Below are positions 10,473 through 21,235 of a stretch of 64,000 bases of DNA, in pieces; positions within the stretch are counted from its first letter, which is position 1, and every line of letters starts with the position of its first letter. The position numbers were made by a program, and so were the translations under genes. The stretch lies in contig JANUWF010001491.1 of the NCBI GenBank assembly GCA_026120185.1, forward strand, positions 3,906,001 to 3,970,000, written 5' to 3'. The notes under the pieces are model-generated. The model was not told where the DNA came from, did not search any database, and saw only the letters and a list, made by a program, of their open reading frames with translations. Origin of the DNA: Voacanga thouarsii. Its lineage: Eukaryota > Streptophyta > Magnoliopsida > Gentianales > Apocynaceae.

Positions 10473-11999
10473 TATAGCTAAATTAGTTATATTTTTTCTA
10501 GTTATTTGAGGCTCTTGTGTGATACATTCTGTTCAATAACTAGTCATATTCTGTCATATTTGAGATTTTATCCTTGGAAAGATATTTTGTTCATTATTTC
10601 AGATTTTAAGGGTAAAACGAAGCAAAAACATTGCAAAATAGAACCAAGACGACGCCGACTAGGGCAGAGGAACCGGTGCCAGCCATGTACTGATGACATA
10701 AACTTCAAGGCGATAAAAAATTGGTGAAACAAGACTGGAACAGAATGGAACCGGCGCCGGCTCTAGTAGTCAAGGCGGCGTCGGCTGCACTTTGGATAAC
10801 ATTGTATGGAAATCAAGAAAAAATCGGCAAACAACTGGAGAAACAGAACACAACCGGCGTCGGCTCCAGTAGCTAAGGAGGCGCTGGCTGTGCCCTGAGG
10901 AAAAGACAGGATCTTGATTTTTGGATGCAATTTTTGGTAATTTGTGGAGTTTTAGTACTTTCCTACTTCTACTCGGCCAAGAACATTACACCAATGTGTT
11001 TAGGCATTTCTTAAGCCTATAAATAGATGGAAAACACAAGAGAAAAGAGGAGAATTCATTGAACATCATAGAAAATCACTCAAATCAAAGGAGGAATTCT
11101 TCAATTCAAGGAGGGTTGTACAATAAGGTCTTCAAAAGAAGAAGAAGGAGGCTTGTCTATGAGTGATTTTTTTTACTTTGTTTTCTTTTTCTTGAACAAT
11201 GGGGTATTAATTGTTTTATTGTAATTTGACATTGTTTTAGGTGTTCATGATTTTTAGAGTTATTTGATCTTTTGATTAATTGATTTTTATTCTTGGTATT
11301 TAATTACTTGTGTTAATTACGAGATTAATTGGTTGTTTCTCTCCATTCACTTGCTTGGAAAAAGGGTTGATGGTGGTTTCAATTTATTGATTTCATATTT
11401 GTTGTCTCTTAACTTACTTAGAAAAGGGGTTAATTGCTAAGAACTGGTAATTAAAGGTTAATTGATATCTGTTAGGAATGGATTCATTGGTTAATTTCAT
11501 GTTTTAAGTTTGCCAGGAATGGAAATTTAAGCAAAGAATTGTGTTTAATGCATCTTTTGGGTAGGACTGTCTGAGATAGGAATATGATGCTAAGTTATCT
11601 AGGAGATAGGGATTCATGGATTGGAAACGAAGTGAGTCTATATTAATCATTCATGATGCCAAGAGAATGATTAGTTATGATAATGGTTAGGTACTTTAAG
11701 GTCATGTTTGCCAAAATAATTATTTAAGTTACATACTTTTCCATCCTTGACATGTATATATTTTTATTTTTATTTTCCTTTTTATTTCTTTTTCACTTTA
11801 TAGAGTCGGTTAAACAATGAAAGAAGGGTGATCAATGTCTACTTGTTCCTTGAGGATCGACACTCGTTTGAACCCCATGCTCTGTTAATGATGAATACGC
11901 TTGCTCATATATGTAATTTGGGATTAACGTTTTAATTTAAACTTGATTAGGAATGTGCTTATTTTCATATGATTTTTATACCCAAATAAAATACACACA
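10473..11999 (+). repeat. 5' LTR of ATH
   Basis: Colinear with 21236-22762. The first bases are worn (TATAGCTAAATTAG against TGATAGGAGCTAAATTAG on the right). It carries three paired GC-rich CCGGCGCCGG-like motifs at 10645-10890, a TATA-like TATAAATAG at 11028-11036, and ends ATACACACA. Open frames inside it, such as 10506-10727, are not genes. Confidence 0.85.
11028..11036 (+). promoter_or_regulatory. TATA box of ATH 5' LTR
   Basis: TATAAATAG in an otherwise matching context (AAGCC before, ATGGAAAACACAAG after). The right LTR has TTTAAATAG at the same place (21780-21788), so the 3' copy has lost the canonical first bases. Confidence 0.55.
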
Positions 12000-12006
12000 A
12001 AGTTTT

Positions 12007-12016
12007 TGGCACCGTT
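12007..12016 (+). other. Primer-binding site of ATH, first half (second half 15579-15586)
   Basis: TGGCACCGTT here continues as GTCGGGGA at 15579-15586 once the inserted LTR and one target copy are removed. The joined 18 bases differ at two positions from the complement of the plant tRNA-Asp 3' end (TGGCGCCGTTGCCGGGGA). The insertion destroys the site. Confidence 0.75.
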
Positions 12017-15000
12017 TGTGAAACCCCACCTAAAGCCAACCCTAGAGTAAGGGGGTCGGGATGCATATTATATCTTTTTGCATGAATATATATGTTTTTG
12101 AATGATTTTATGTGCTTTAGAATTGCGGGTTATAGGTTAAAATGCTTAGTTATGCTTATTGAGTAGGAGGGGTAAAATGGTAATTTTGCTTGAGGTCCGA
12201 ATAGGAAAATAACTTGAGGATTAAATAAGAAAAATATGTGGGTGAGAAAATAAGAACAAGAGTTGTTGTGGTTTAGTGGTTAGAGCTTTGGAATTAATCT
12301 CTAAGGTCATGAGTTCAAATCCCATCATTTAAGTTTTATCATGATTATCTTAATTAAGTTTGAATTTTTGTTTCTTGCATTCCTTAGAAATAGGAATGTT
12401 GTCTTAGGGGAGACATGAGGAGAATGTTCTAAATCTTATCATTGTGTCCTAAAAAGAATTCTAGGGGAATTCTTGTTCTATTTATTACCTCTAGCTTTGT
12501 CCTAGCATTTCCATATTTCAAATGAACAAAAAACCATCAAATCTTTTTTTCAAATTCCAAAAAAATTCTGTGATAATTTCTCATCCTTGAATTTTGAAAA
12601 TCAACCTTGGAGGAGGGAGGTTGGCTGAAAATAGGAGGGGAAATAGGAAGGGTTTCCAAGAGAAATCAATCACCATGATAGAACCTTCAAATTCACCTTC
12701 ATGTTGTTCATATTTTAGTGAAGGAAAATCTGGAAATTTTCCAGAATTTTTGCAGACCATCTCTTCGAAAAATTCAGCCAGTAAACCCACTCATTTGCTG
12801 CCAGAAAAATGGTCATTTCATGTGGCTTGAAGGCTGGAAAATCTGTACAATTTTCGGACTGCACAAACTGTGCAAAACCAGGAAAAAAAATTCTGGAATT
12901 TCGCAGCTTTCAATCAAGAGAATGAAGCTGCTTTAGTCCATCTTCAAGCCAGCAAAACTCCACTGTATTTCTCCAGAAAGAATGCTGGAAAATCACCTTT
13001 GGAAGACCTTCAAACCCCCTCAAGAACCAGCTGCAAGTCAGGCTGAAGAAGTGCGAAAGAATTTTGCACAGAAATTCTGCACCAATTTTCGCAGCTTTGA
13101 ACAATTTGAAACCAGAATTTTCCCAACTTTGCTTTCTTCAAGCCTATGCTGAAAATCACCCCTCAACTTCTGTAACATTGATCCTTGTTCAGCCATGGAC
13201 TGAACATCATTGACCTTCACACTTACCTTGAATACATGGACTCCATAACCACACCTCAAAACCCTCCTAAGATCACTCCATTCAAATTTTTTTGAACTTC
13301 AAACTAATTTTAGAATTTTACTCCATGGAAACACTATTGTATCAAGCTAATGAACTAGAATTTTCTCTACCATTAAGTATGTGCATGTGGATTAAGGGGA
13401 CGGAGTTAAGACATGATGATTGTTGTATATGACTAAGTTGTATGTATTTCCTTTTGAATCAATGTATGTCCTTCGTGCTTGATGAATTTTATGGACGGTT
13501 GAAGCATGTTAGACATCATGACACCAAAGGTGATTAGGCTCTTATGTTTCTATTTTCCATTAAAGCCATTACTGATGATTATGCCTAGAAGAAAGATAGC
13601 CTTGTGGTGGTATGTGATAAGTTAAGCATGTGTTCGTGAATGGATTGGTTTATTATTTGATGTTAGAGAATGTGTTTAAGAATCTCTTCTAGCAATAGGA
13701 AAATCATGGTGAAAGATTATTTTCTTGTTAAGTCTAGGTTATTTTTATTAAAAAATTTTATTACTTTAATTAGAATTACTACTATATTTTTCTCTATAAA
13801 ATTCGAAACTCTAGGAGGATTTGGATTGGATTATTAATTGGAATATTAATATTTTATTTATCAAATAAATAAAACCTTTTATTAAAAATAATATATATAA
13901 TAATAGATAAATCTTCTATATAAATAATATAAATAAAATACTAGAATTAATTAATGACCTTGTAGGCCCTAGTTAAAACTTTTACCTATGTTCCTAAATA
14001 TCATTTATATTAAAATCTATTTGTTATCTATTAAATAAAAATTCAAAATAATTCATTTACTATTAATTTTATTTATTATTAATTATTTATTACTTATTAA
14101 AAAAAATTAATTAAAAATTATTTGTAATTTATTATTATTTATCTACAATAAAGCTATTTTTTAAATTACCATTAATTAATATTATCTAGGGCTTAGTATT
14201 ATTCAATGTTCAAACCTTAGTTTATTTACTAATAATAGCACTCAAGAATTATTAAGTGAGTCTATAATTTATTAGCAATTATTTTAGAACCCCAAGTTAT
14301 TTTAACTTATCAAACTAGACTTATTTTATAAAATTCTTTATCAGCTAGCCTTAAAGCTTAGGACATTAGGGATGTGATGGTAATAAGTTGAACTAGGATT
14401 ACTTGTGTAAGTGAATTTAGCTTGAGTGTAACCTTATGTCTTGTGTTTACCCCAGGAGGGGTTAGGTCAGCCTTGGAAGACTGTTGAATTTGGGCAAGCA
14501 AGGAATCAGGTAAGTTCCTGCATGGAATTGTTTGAAGACCAAAACTTACTGTGGCAAGCCAAATGTGATTTGTATGGACATTCCTTATGTAAAGGCAATT
14601 AAGGACTGTTTTTCCTTTTTATTCCAGTCAACCAAGTCATTTGACAATCAAACAAGCAGTTTTACACAAAATGCCAAATTCTTTCTAAAACCCAACTTTG
14701 ACAAGAATTTTAGAAACCTTTAATTTCTATTTCCAAATAAAACAATGTGTGATCAATTTTCTCCCAAGTGGGACAATCAACGTTGAGTACTCAATAAGGG
14801 AAGACTACCAAGACTAGTCTTTGAAGGGTTAGGATAAGTCTCTCAGTAGGTAGCCACCTCTGAGGGGTGAGTCCTTCCTGGATAGGATGCCAGTCCGGTA
14901 GGTCATGCCGGTCTGAGCTAGCAAGTTTCAGTCATGTGGACTGTGTGTTTCTGGAGTGGACAACCGGTAAGTTTGGGTGTAGAGATGAAGGAGTATCTCA

Positions 15001-15573
15001 CCCGGTAGGCCGTACACCTACCTTTTGTCAGCTTGCACAAAGTGTGGCATTCTGACCGTTATTTAGTCATGGGGCCCAACGTGTGGTAACCTATGCCTAC
15101 CCATTTGAGTGGTTTTATTTATTATGCACATGTGTGGTTTGAAAAGCAAAACACCACTCTTAATTTCAATACTTATTTTACTGCTTGCCAGCACTTATCT
15201 TTATGAAATTTTTACAACTTGCATACATGAATTATTTTACCTGAAACTCTCAAAGCACACACGGGCTTACTGAGATTTTTATCTCACCACCTTTTATGCC
15301 ATGGTTTCAGGAAGATCCTACTGTGGAGGTCATTAGCTAGATTAATGCCTATGCTTTGAAGACTCGTGTTATCTTCTTTATGTGACGTTTTGAGAGATTG
15401 TTGCAAACAATTTATTTTGAATTTGTACCAGTATTTATCTTTTGGATTGTAATAAGTTTAATTTTAAAGTCTTTATTTTATTTTGTTCTATGTAACCTGG
15501 TTATAAAGACCCCTTATCCTCTGGACGGGGCGACATCCCCGGCCCTGATGGGCCTAGGTAGTGGGGTGTTACA
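12017..15573 (+). repeat. T-family gypsy solo LTR, complete
   Basis: Starts TGTGAAACCCCACC and ends GTGGGGTGTTACA, with inverted termini, and is flanked by a perfect 5-bp duplication ccgtt (12012-12016 and 15574-15578). At 3557 bp with no internal element it is a solo LTR left by LTR-LTR recombination. The 3' part (14440-15573) is colinear with 61900-63054 and inversely with the G LTR at 23971-24700 and beyond. A tRNA-like stretch lies at 12262-12325. Short open frames at 12594-13259 and 14532-15598 lie inside the LTR and show no domain. Confidence 0.9.
12262..12325 (+). ncRNA. tRNA-like sequence with A and B boxes in the solo LTR
   Basis: TGGTTTAGTGG at 12269-12279 fits the RNA polymerase III A box (TRGYnnARnnG), and GTTCAAATC at 12313-12321 fits the B box (GWTCRAnnC). 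Their starts are 44 bases apart, the spacing seen in a tRNA. The T-arm stem flanking the B box can pair at four of five positions. No acceptor stem pairs, so this is a tRNA relic or SINE-like head and not a working tRNA gene. Confidence 0.5.
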
Positions 15574-15803
15574 CCGTTGTCGGGGATCAATAGCATGAAA
15601 GCTTGGATTTTGTTGATTTCACCATGTAAATATGTACAATTGTTCTTTTCGCAAAAAGGTGCTATCTTTTGTATCTTTTGTATCTTGTATACCTTTGTAT
15701 CTTGTATATCTTTGACTAACTTTGTAATCTTTTAATTTTGTTTTAATCATAAATTCTGTAGCTGACTTGCTTCTTATTTTTTTCTAGGTATTATCCTTGG
15801 TAC

Positions 15804-17138
15804 ATGACCCGAAAATTCAAAGGCGAGATAGTCGATTTTGACCTTGAAATCGAAAGGACACTGTCCAAGATCCGCCGGACAATCCAAAGGAACTTGATCA
15901 TCGACATGGATGGTACTGGGAATGATAAGAGGGTTATGGATGACTTTGTGAAACCCGCAATCTCGGGCACATGATCGAGTATCACTAGGCCTAGGGTGGA
16001 TGCAAACAATTTTGAAATAAAGCCCAATATTATCCAGATGGTTCAAAATATGGTTCAATTTGACGGGCTACCTAAAGAAGATTCCAGTGCTCATTTAGTT
16101 AGTTTTCTTGAGATTTGTGACACGTTTAAAATGAATGGTGTTTCTGAGGACTCCATAAAGTTAAGAATTTTTCCTTTTTCTTTGAGGGATAGAGCCAAAT
16201 CATGGTTAAAGTCTTTACCTATAGGTTCCATCACTACTTGGAATGCCCTAGTTGAAAATTTTCTAGCCAAATATTTTCCTCCAACTAGGACATCCAAACT
16301 TAGAAACGAGATATTCGCCTTCCAACAATTAGATTCTAAGCCTTTGTATGAAAGTTGGGAGAGATTCAAGGAGATGCTAAGGAAATGTCCATACCATGGA
16401 TTTGAGCTAGGAATGCAGATGCTAATCTTTTTGAATGGCCTTACATTCGCAACACGCTAAGTGGTGGACTCTTCTGCAGGGGGTTCCATCAATCATAAGA
16501 CCCTAGAGCAGGTATTCAATTTTTTTGAAAATCTGGCTTCTAATAACTATTCTTAGGGAAGTACACGGTTTAGAGTTCGTGTGCAAGGAGTACACAAAGT
16601 GGATGCTGTGGTAGCATTAGAGGCCAAGATGGACGCCTTATCTTAGAAGATGAAACAAATGGTGATGCTGCAAGGTCAAGTATTAAACGTAAGTTGTGAT
16701 TTATGTGGAAAGGGACACCCAAATCATGAACGCCAAAACATGGGTTCACTCCAAGAAACCATGGAATAAGTGGCCTTTGCAGGTAATGTCCGTCTAGGTA
16801 ACAACCCTTATAGCTCTACTTATAATCCTGGTTGGAGAAATCACTCAAATTTCTCTTGAAGCAATGGAAATCAACCTAGGTAGAGTTCTTTCAATTTTGG
16901 AGGAAATCAAAGGAACCAACACCCTATGAACAATAATGCAGCACCTTCCAAACCACCATTAGAAGAATTGATTGGCCAATTAGTAAGTACAATGGAGACT
17001 AAGTTCCAAGAGGCCTCCATGCGCAACTTGAAAAACCAAATTGGTCAACTAGCTAAACTATTGGGAGATCGTCAAGCTGGGACATTGCCAGGAAACACTG
17101 AGGAAAATCCATGGGATCAAAGCCGTGGAAAGCATTGA
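15804..17138 (+). pseudogene. Athila-type gag with in-frame stops
   Basis: One frame runs from ATG 15804 to the stop at 17136-17138 with about seven internal stops, mostly TAG or TGA, and no frameshift. Domain order: a short basic N-terminus; the retrotransposon gag core from about 15996 (NNFEIKPNIIQMVQ, then SAHLVSFLEICDTFKMNGVS, FPFSLRDRAKSWL, WNALVENFLAKYFPP, YESWERFKEMLRKCPYHG), which strongly resembles Athila gag; a zinc-knuckle remnant CDLCGKGHPNHERQ lacking its last Cys; and an Asn-rich tail with a coiled-coil-like segment (KFQEASMRNLKNQIGQLAK). Gag would assemble the particle that packages the RNA. This is the only replication protein left in the element. Confidence 0.9.
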
Positions 17139-18187
17139 AGCTATTTTTTCGTTTTACTTTACTTTTAGTTTTGTGCTTGAGATAATTTTTTATTTCTGTC
17201 ATTTTAAGTGATTGTTTTTCATAAATTAGAGTGTATTATTTATCATTATTGTGTGTTCATCATTTTATTATAAAAATATATATATTTTGGAGAACCGGAC
17301 AGAATACAACCGGTGCTGGCTAGGGCTATGACCGTCGCCGGTTCCTGTTGGGTAAGGAGCATAATAAAGGCCATTTTGGCCACTTTTTCATTCAAAATCT
17401 CAAACTTCCTCTCAAAACCTCTTTAACCTACACCGGCTTCACCTTCCCAACTTCCCAACATTAGATTTTTCACCTCCTAATCACTTCTATAACATCTATT
17501 TACCTCTCTTTTGTTGATCCTACGGATCAAAAATCTCAAAATCTTCCAGTTTGTATACAAACCTCACCTTCAATCCACAAGCAAAGAGCTTGGATTTTTG
17601 CAAAAAGCTTACATCTTTTGCTTGCCCATGCATACACGAGCACAAATGTATGATTTTTATTCACTTCCCACGGTTAAAATGGTGGATATGACTTTTTCTA
17701 ATTCTAGGGACAATTTTTGCCAAAAATTGAGATTGTTTATGTTATTTTGCATTGTGCATTACTCATTGAGCTTCATGATTTTGGATAGTGTAGGAGTTAA
17801 TGGTCATTGGATACTTAATCCATGCACATGATCATTAGGAACTTCATGCATATATTTAAGGTTAGAATTGTGGCCATTCATGATGGTTGAATAATCGCTA
17901 CATATGGAACTTAAATTGCTTTTTATGTAATGCCATGCTAATTCTTGCATTCACATAATCATGTATACTAGAATGCATTGGGGATATTCAACACGTTTAT
18001 TCTTTACAGTGAGCTTTACATGTATTGTTTCAGGTTGTGTTGAATTGATTGGAGGGGATTGAAGGGATTGTTGATTGGAGTGTATACATTGAAGGCATTT
18101 GGGCTTTGTGGTTGTGAGATTGGTTGATGATTGAGTGAGAGTTGAGAATTGTGTTTGTAACGGGTAGCTAGACCCCGTTTACTTCTT
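17139..18187 (+). other. Spacer between gag and second frame of ATH
   Basis: Non-coding. At 17290-17350 it carries the GC-rich paired motif (ACCGGTGCTGGC, then GTCGCCGGTTCC) otherwise seen in the LTR. Pol would normally be here and is absent. The short open frame at 17511-17831 shows no domain. Confidence 0.5.
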
Positions 18188-19456
18188 TGAACTCGTTTGT
18201 TATAACCTCCTATTTTCGCCACTCCTTACTTGATAACATATCTCGAGCACGGGGTCATTCCTCTAAAAGGGCGAGAGCTTCCTCTTCCTCGGGCCCTTCA
18301 TCAATTGATCCCTTGTTCCTTAGACCAACTGAGTTTATTGATCCATCTTGTGAGGAATGGTACAATAGGAGAGCATAAAAAAAAAAAAAAAAATCATTGT
18401 AGAACGTACTTTCGCACCTACCCTAAACCGTGCCCTTAAGTTAGAAATGATGTTTAGGAGGCTAGGATGGGGTTTGATAGTGCAGCTAAAAGGGAAGTAT
18501 TATCTTGTGCTCATTAAGGAATTTTATGCCAATATGGTTGACAAGGGCAATAAACACCTTCCCCATATTGAAACAAGAGTGAAAGGAATCCCCATTGTCC
18601 TCACATAAAATCAATTAGCTAACATTCTCCAGGTGTTTGATGATGATTCATGGCAAGGGATAGACGTGAACAATCAAAAAATTTTTTGTGACTCGAATTG
18701 GGATGCCCGAGGGTCTAGAGCCATTCTAGGGTTGTATAAGCATAATGCCTTTCAAGCCAACAATTTCTATTCGAACAATGATCTAGCTGCCAACTTTAGA
18801 GTTCTAGTCTATATGTTTGGGTTCAATGTTGTACCCCGTGCTATTGGTTTTAATGAGACTCGCCTCATTGACACTTATATTTTGCATAGGATGATGAATA
18901 CTCTACCTATCCCTCTTGCATCCTTGATCATACAATCCATTAGGGATGTGGTTTATCACGGTCTCTCTACAAAAAGCCTTTGTCTTTCCCCTGGTTATAA
19001 TGAAAGTTCTGAAAGACTTTGGAGTTAGTCTTGAGGGAGAACTGATGGAGGCTACCACTGAGCACGATATGGTGACAAAACAGACATTGATAAGTTGTGG
19101 GTACAAGTATAACCCGAAATTGGAAAAATGACTAACCCTCCCATGAGGTTAGACATGCCGAATAGGTTAGGCCACCCACCGTGGAGGAGGAGCACCCACT
19201 ACCACCGGCACGTGCACGCGCTAGCAATTCTCAATCCCAACCCTAGGCTAACTTTAAGACTACCATGTTAGGACGATTAGACCAGCAAACAGAGTTGCTC
19301 CTACGCTTGCAGGGATTTATGGCTGACATAGCGAGACGACAAACTACTATAGAGCAACAATTGGCAGAATTGAGGTAGCATTCTTCCGGGTAACATGGTG
19401 GTAAGGGAACTTCTGCACCCGCTGATGATGATGATGATGAGGAGGAGGAGGCCTGA
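18188..19456 (+). pseudogene. Athila-associated second ORF (putative plant transposon protein domain)
   Basis: Pieces in two or three frames read as one ancestral protein. It has a basic Ser/Arg-rich N-terminus (RARGHSSKRARASSSSGPSS, about 18241-18300), then EFYANMVDKGNKHLPHIE (about 18511-18565), VDVNN-type and NFYSNNDLAANFRVLVYM blocks in the 131-residue open stretch at 18633-19028, FPLVIMKVLKDFGVSLEGE in the next frame, a coiled-coil-like segment (LLRLQGFMADIARRQTTIEQ), and an acidic tail of Asp and Glu repeats (about 19420-19456). The layout matches the putative plant transposon protein family (Pfam PF20167 as I recall it) found with Athila-like elements. Its function is unknown. Two frameshifts and several stops make it non-functional here. 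Confidence 0.7.
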
Positions 19457-21194
19457 TTGTGCTACATTTTCTCTTCTTGTTCACTCTTGTTTTTCTTTTC
19501 TCTTTTAATGTCTTTTCTAGTTAGTTTTTTTTTTATTTTTTTTCGTTCTTGTACTATTTTCTTTCTTTTGTTTTTGATTTATTTTTTTCTTTTCTAGTTT
19601 TTATGCTTTGGTGTGCTCTTTTGTATTTTTCCTTTTTAGGTACGTTGCCTCGTTCTTTAGGATTTCAGCTCTTGTACAGCACATTTCACCATCTATAGAA
19701 GCATTAACTTTCTTATCTCTTCTCCTTTATATTTTTGGTCCCACGACATTGTTTATTCCTTATTCTTTTTATTTGGCCATTGAGGACAATGTCCAGTTTA
19801 AGTGTAGGGGAGTAATTCAATTGAAAATTCTTCTATATATGTATATACTTTATCCTTCTTGTAAGCAAAAATTTTCAAAATTTTTTCTGATTTTCTTTGA
19901 GATTTCAAGCTGTATTTTTAATGCATGTCTTTATGATGGATTATAGAGCATATGTTCTATATCATTTATGGCTTATGCATGCTTTTTGCACGCACTTGGA
20001 TGAAGTAGTTCTTGATCAAATGCTTTACATTGTTCTTAAACCTATTTTTCTATTAAAATTCATAGAGCATTCTAGAACTTACTTGAATATCTCTCGAGGC
20101 GAAATAAGAAAGACATTCATGATTTAACTTAAGAATGACGATAATAGGCCTTTTTTTGGATAGTTTGAGCTTTTCAAGCCTACCTATTTTTATATTATCC
20201 CTAATGCCTATTTTGAGCCTAAATTGTTGATTTCTTTCTTTAAAACCCGTTATCCTACTTTGTCCATTGCTTGTTTCTAAGAGTTTGAATAATTTTTCCA
20301 AATCTTTATACTCTTGATGGATAAAAGTATATGTAGGAGAATGTTGAGGAAGAATACTTGGAGAAAGATCATGACTCGTTACTTTCAGTCATGTATCAAT
20401 AGTTGTGTTGAGTTGGAAAGAGAAAAGAAAGAGAAAAGAGAGATTGAAAATAAGAAAAGAAAACAAAGAGCTGCTGAAAAATAAAAAGATGGAAAGAGAG
20501 ATGTTGAAAAACAAAAGACGAGTGAAAGACAAAAGAAAATTGAGAGAGAAAGAAAAAAAAGATCACAAGAGGAATGGTGATTAAGCTGTAAAAGTTGAGT
20601 TCATATCAAATCCTAGATACCATTGCTGAAAAGAAGAGAAGAGTTGATGACGGAAGTGAAAAGAAAAAGAGTGAAAATGCAAGATTTGCTTGATGTGAAC
20701 TGTAATTGCTAAATAAGGTTATGGTTTTGATTGATTTTTGGGAATAGGAGAGCAAGAAGAGTTTGGAAATTATTGATACATTTTGTTTATCCTTTTCTTG
20801 TGAACTCTCAACTTCTTTGATATTTGATTCTCCTATATCCTTCGTTTGATAAGCTACATTACAAGCCTTTAGCTTTACATTACAAGCTTAAAAGTCCTAC
20901 TTGACCTAAGTAGAATCATGATATGTCTCGGATTAGTGGAGAGAGTGTATGAAAAGTAAGCTTATGGAATGCATATTCTTTTTGAACTAAACTCTTTCCA
21001 ATGGTTTGAGAATATTGTTAAGTATTGAGACGGTTCTACTAAGTCATTATTCACTTACACAAGTCTTGCATTTGTTGTGAAAGATGTAGTAGCATGTGTT
21101 TTATGTTCTTGAATGAAGGAAGCATTTAAGATATTGTTTTGAAATTCATTGAGTGATTGATGAAACCTTATGTTTTTCCTACTTGTTTTTGATA
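19457..21194 (+). other. 3' non-coding region of ATH
   Basis: T-rich at 19470-19640, then an internal polypurine-like motif at 19777-19815, then a purine-rich stretch at 20410-20700 made of GAAAGAGAAAAG-like units. Small open frames (19608-19946, 19897-20127) show no recognisable domain. Confidence 0.55.
19777..19815 (+). other. Internal stem-loop plus polypurine-like tract of ATH
   Basis: CATTG, loop AGGA, CAATG forms a 5-bp stem with outer G-C pairs, followed by GTTTAAGTGTAGGGGAG. The same arrangement with a different stem sequence sits at the real polypurine tract 1.4 kb downstream. Confidence 0.6.
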
Positions 21195-21235
21195 CTTTGC
21201 TTGAGGACAAGCAAAGAGTTAAGTGTGGGGGAATA
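21195..21235 (+). other. Stem-loop and polypurine tract of ATH
   Basis: A perfect 9-bp stem (CTTTGCTTG and CAAGCAAAG, loop AGGA) at 21195-21216, then AGTTAAGTGTGGGGGAATA ending directly before the 3' LTR. The purine run would prime plus-strand synthesis. Confidence 0.75.

Noticed and set aside
12262..12332. Functional tRNA gene
   Set aside because: A and B boxes are present but the acceptor arm does not pair and no anticodon stem is convincing.
12594..13259. Overlapping open frames on both strands
   Set aside because: They lie inside a TSD-bounded solo LTR, show no domain, and differ from the other family LTRs.
15774..16369. Antisense ORFs over the ATH gag
   Set aside because: Shadow frames of the gag gene.
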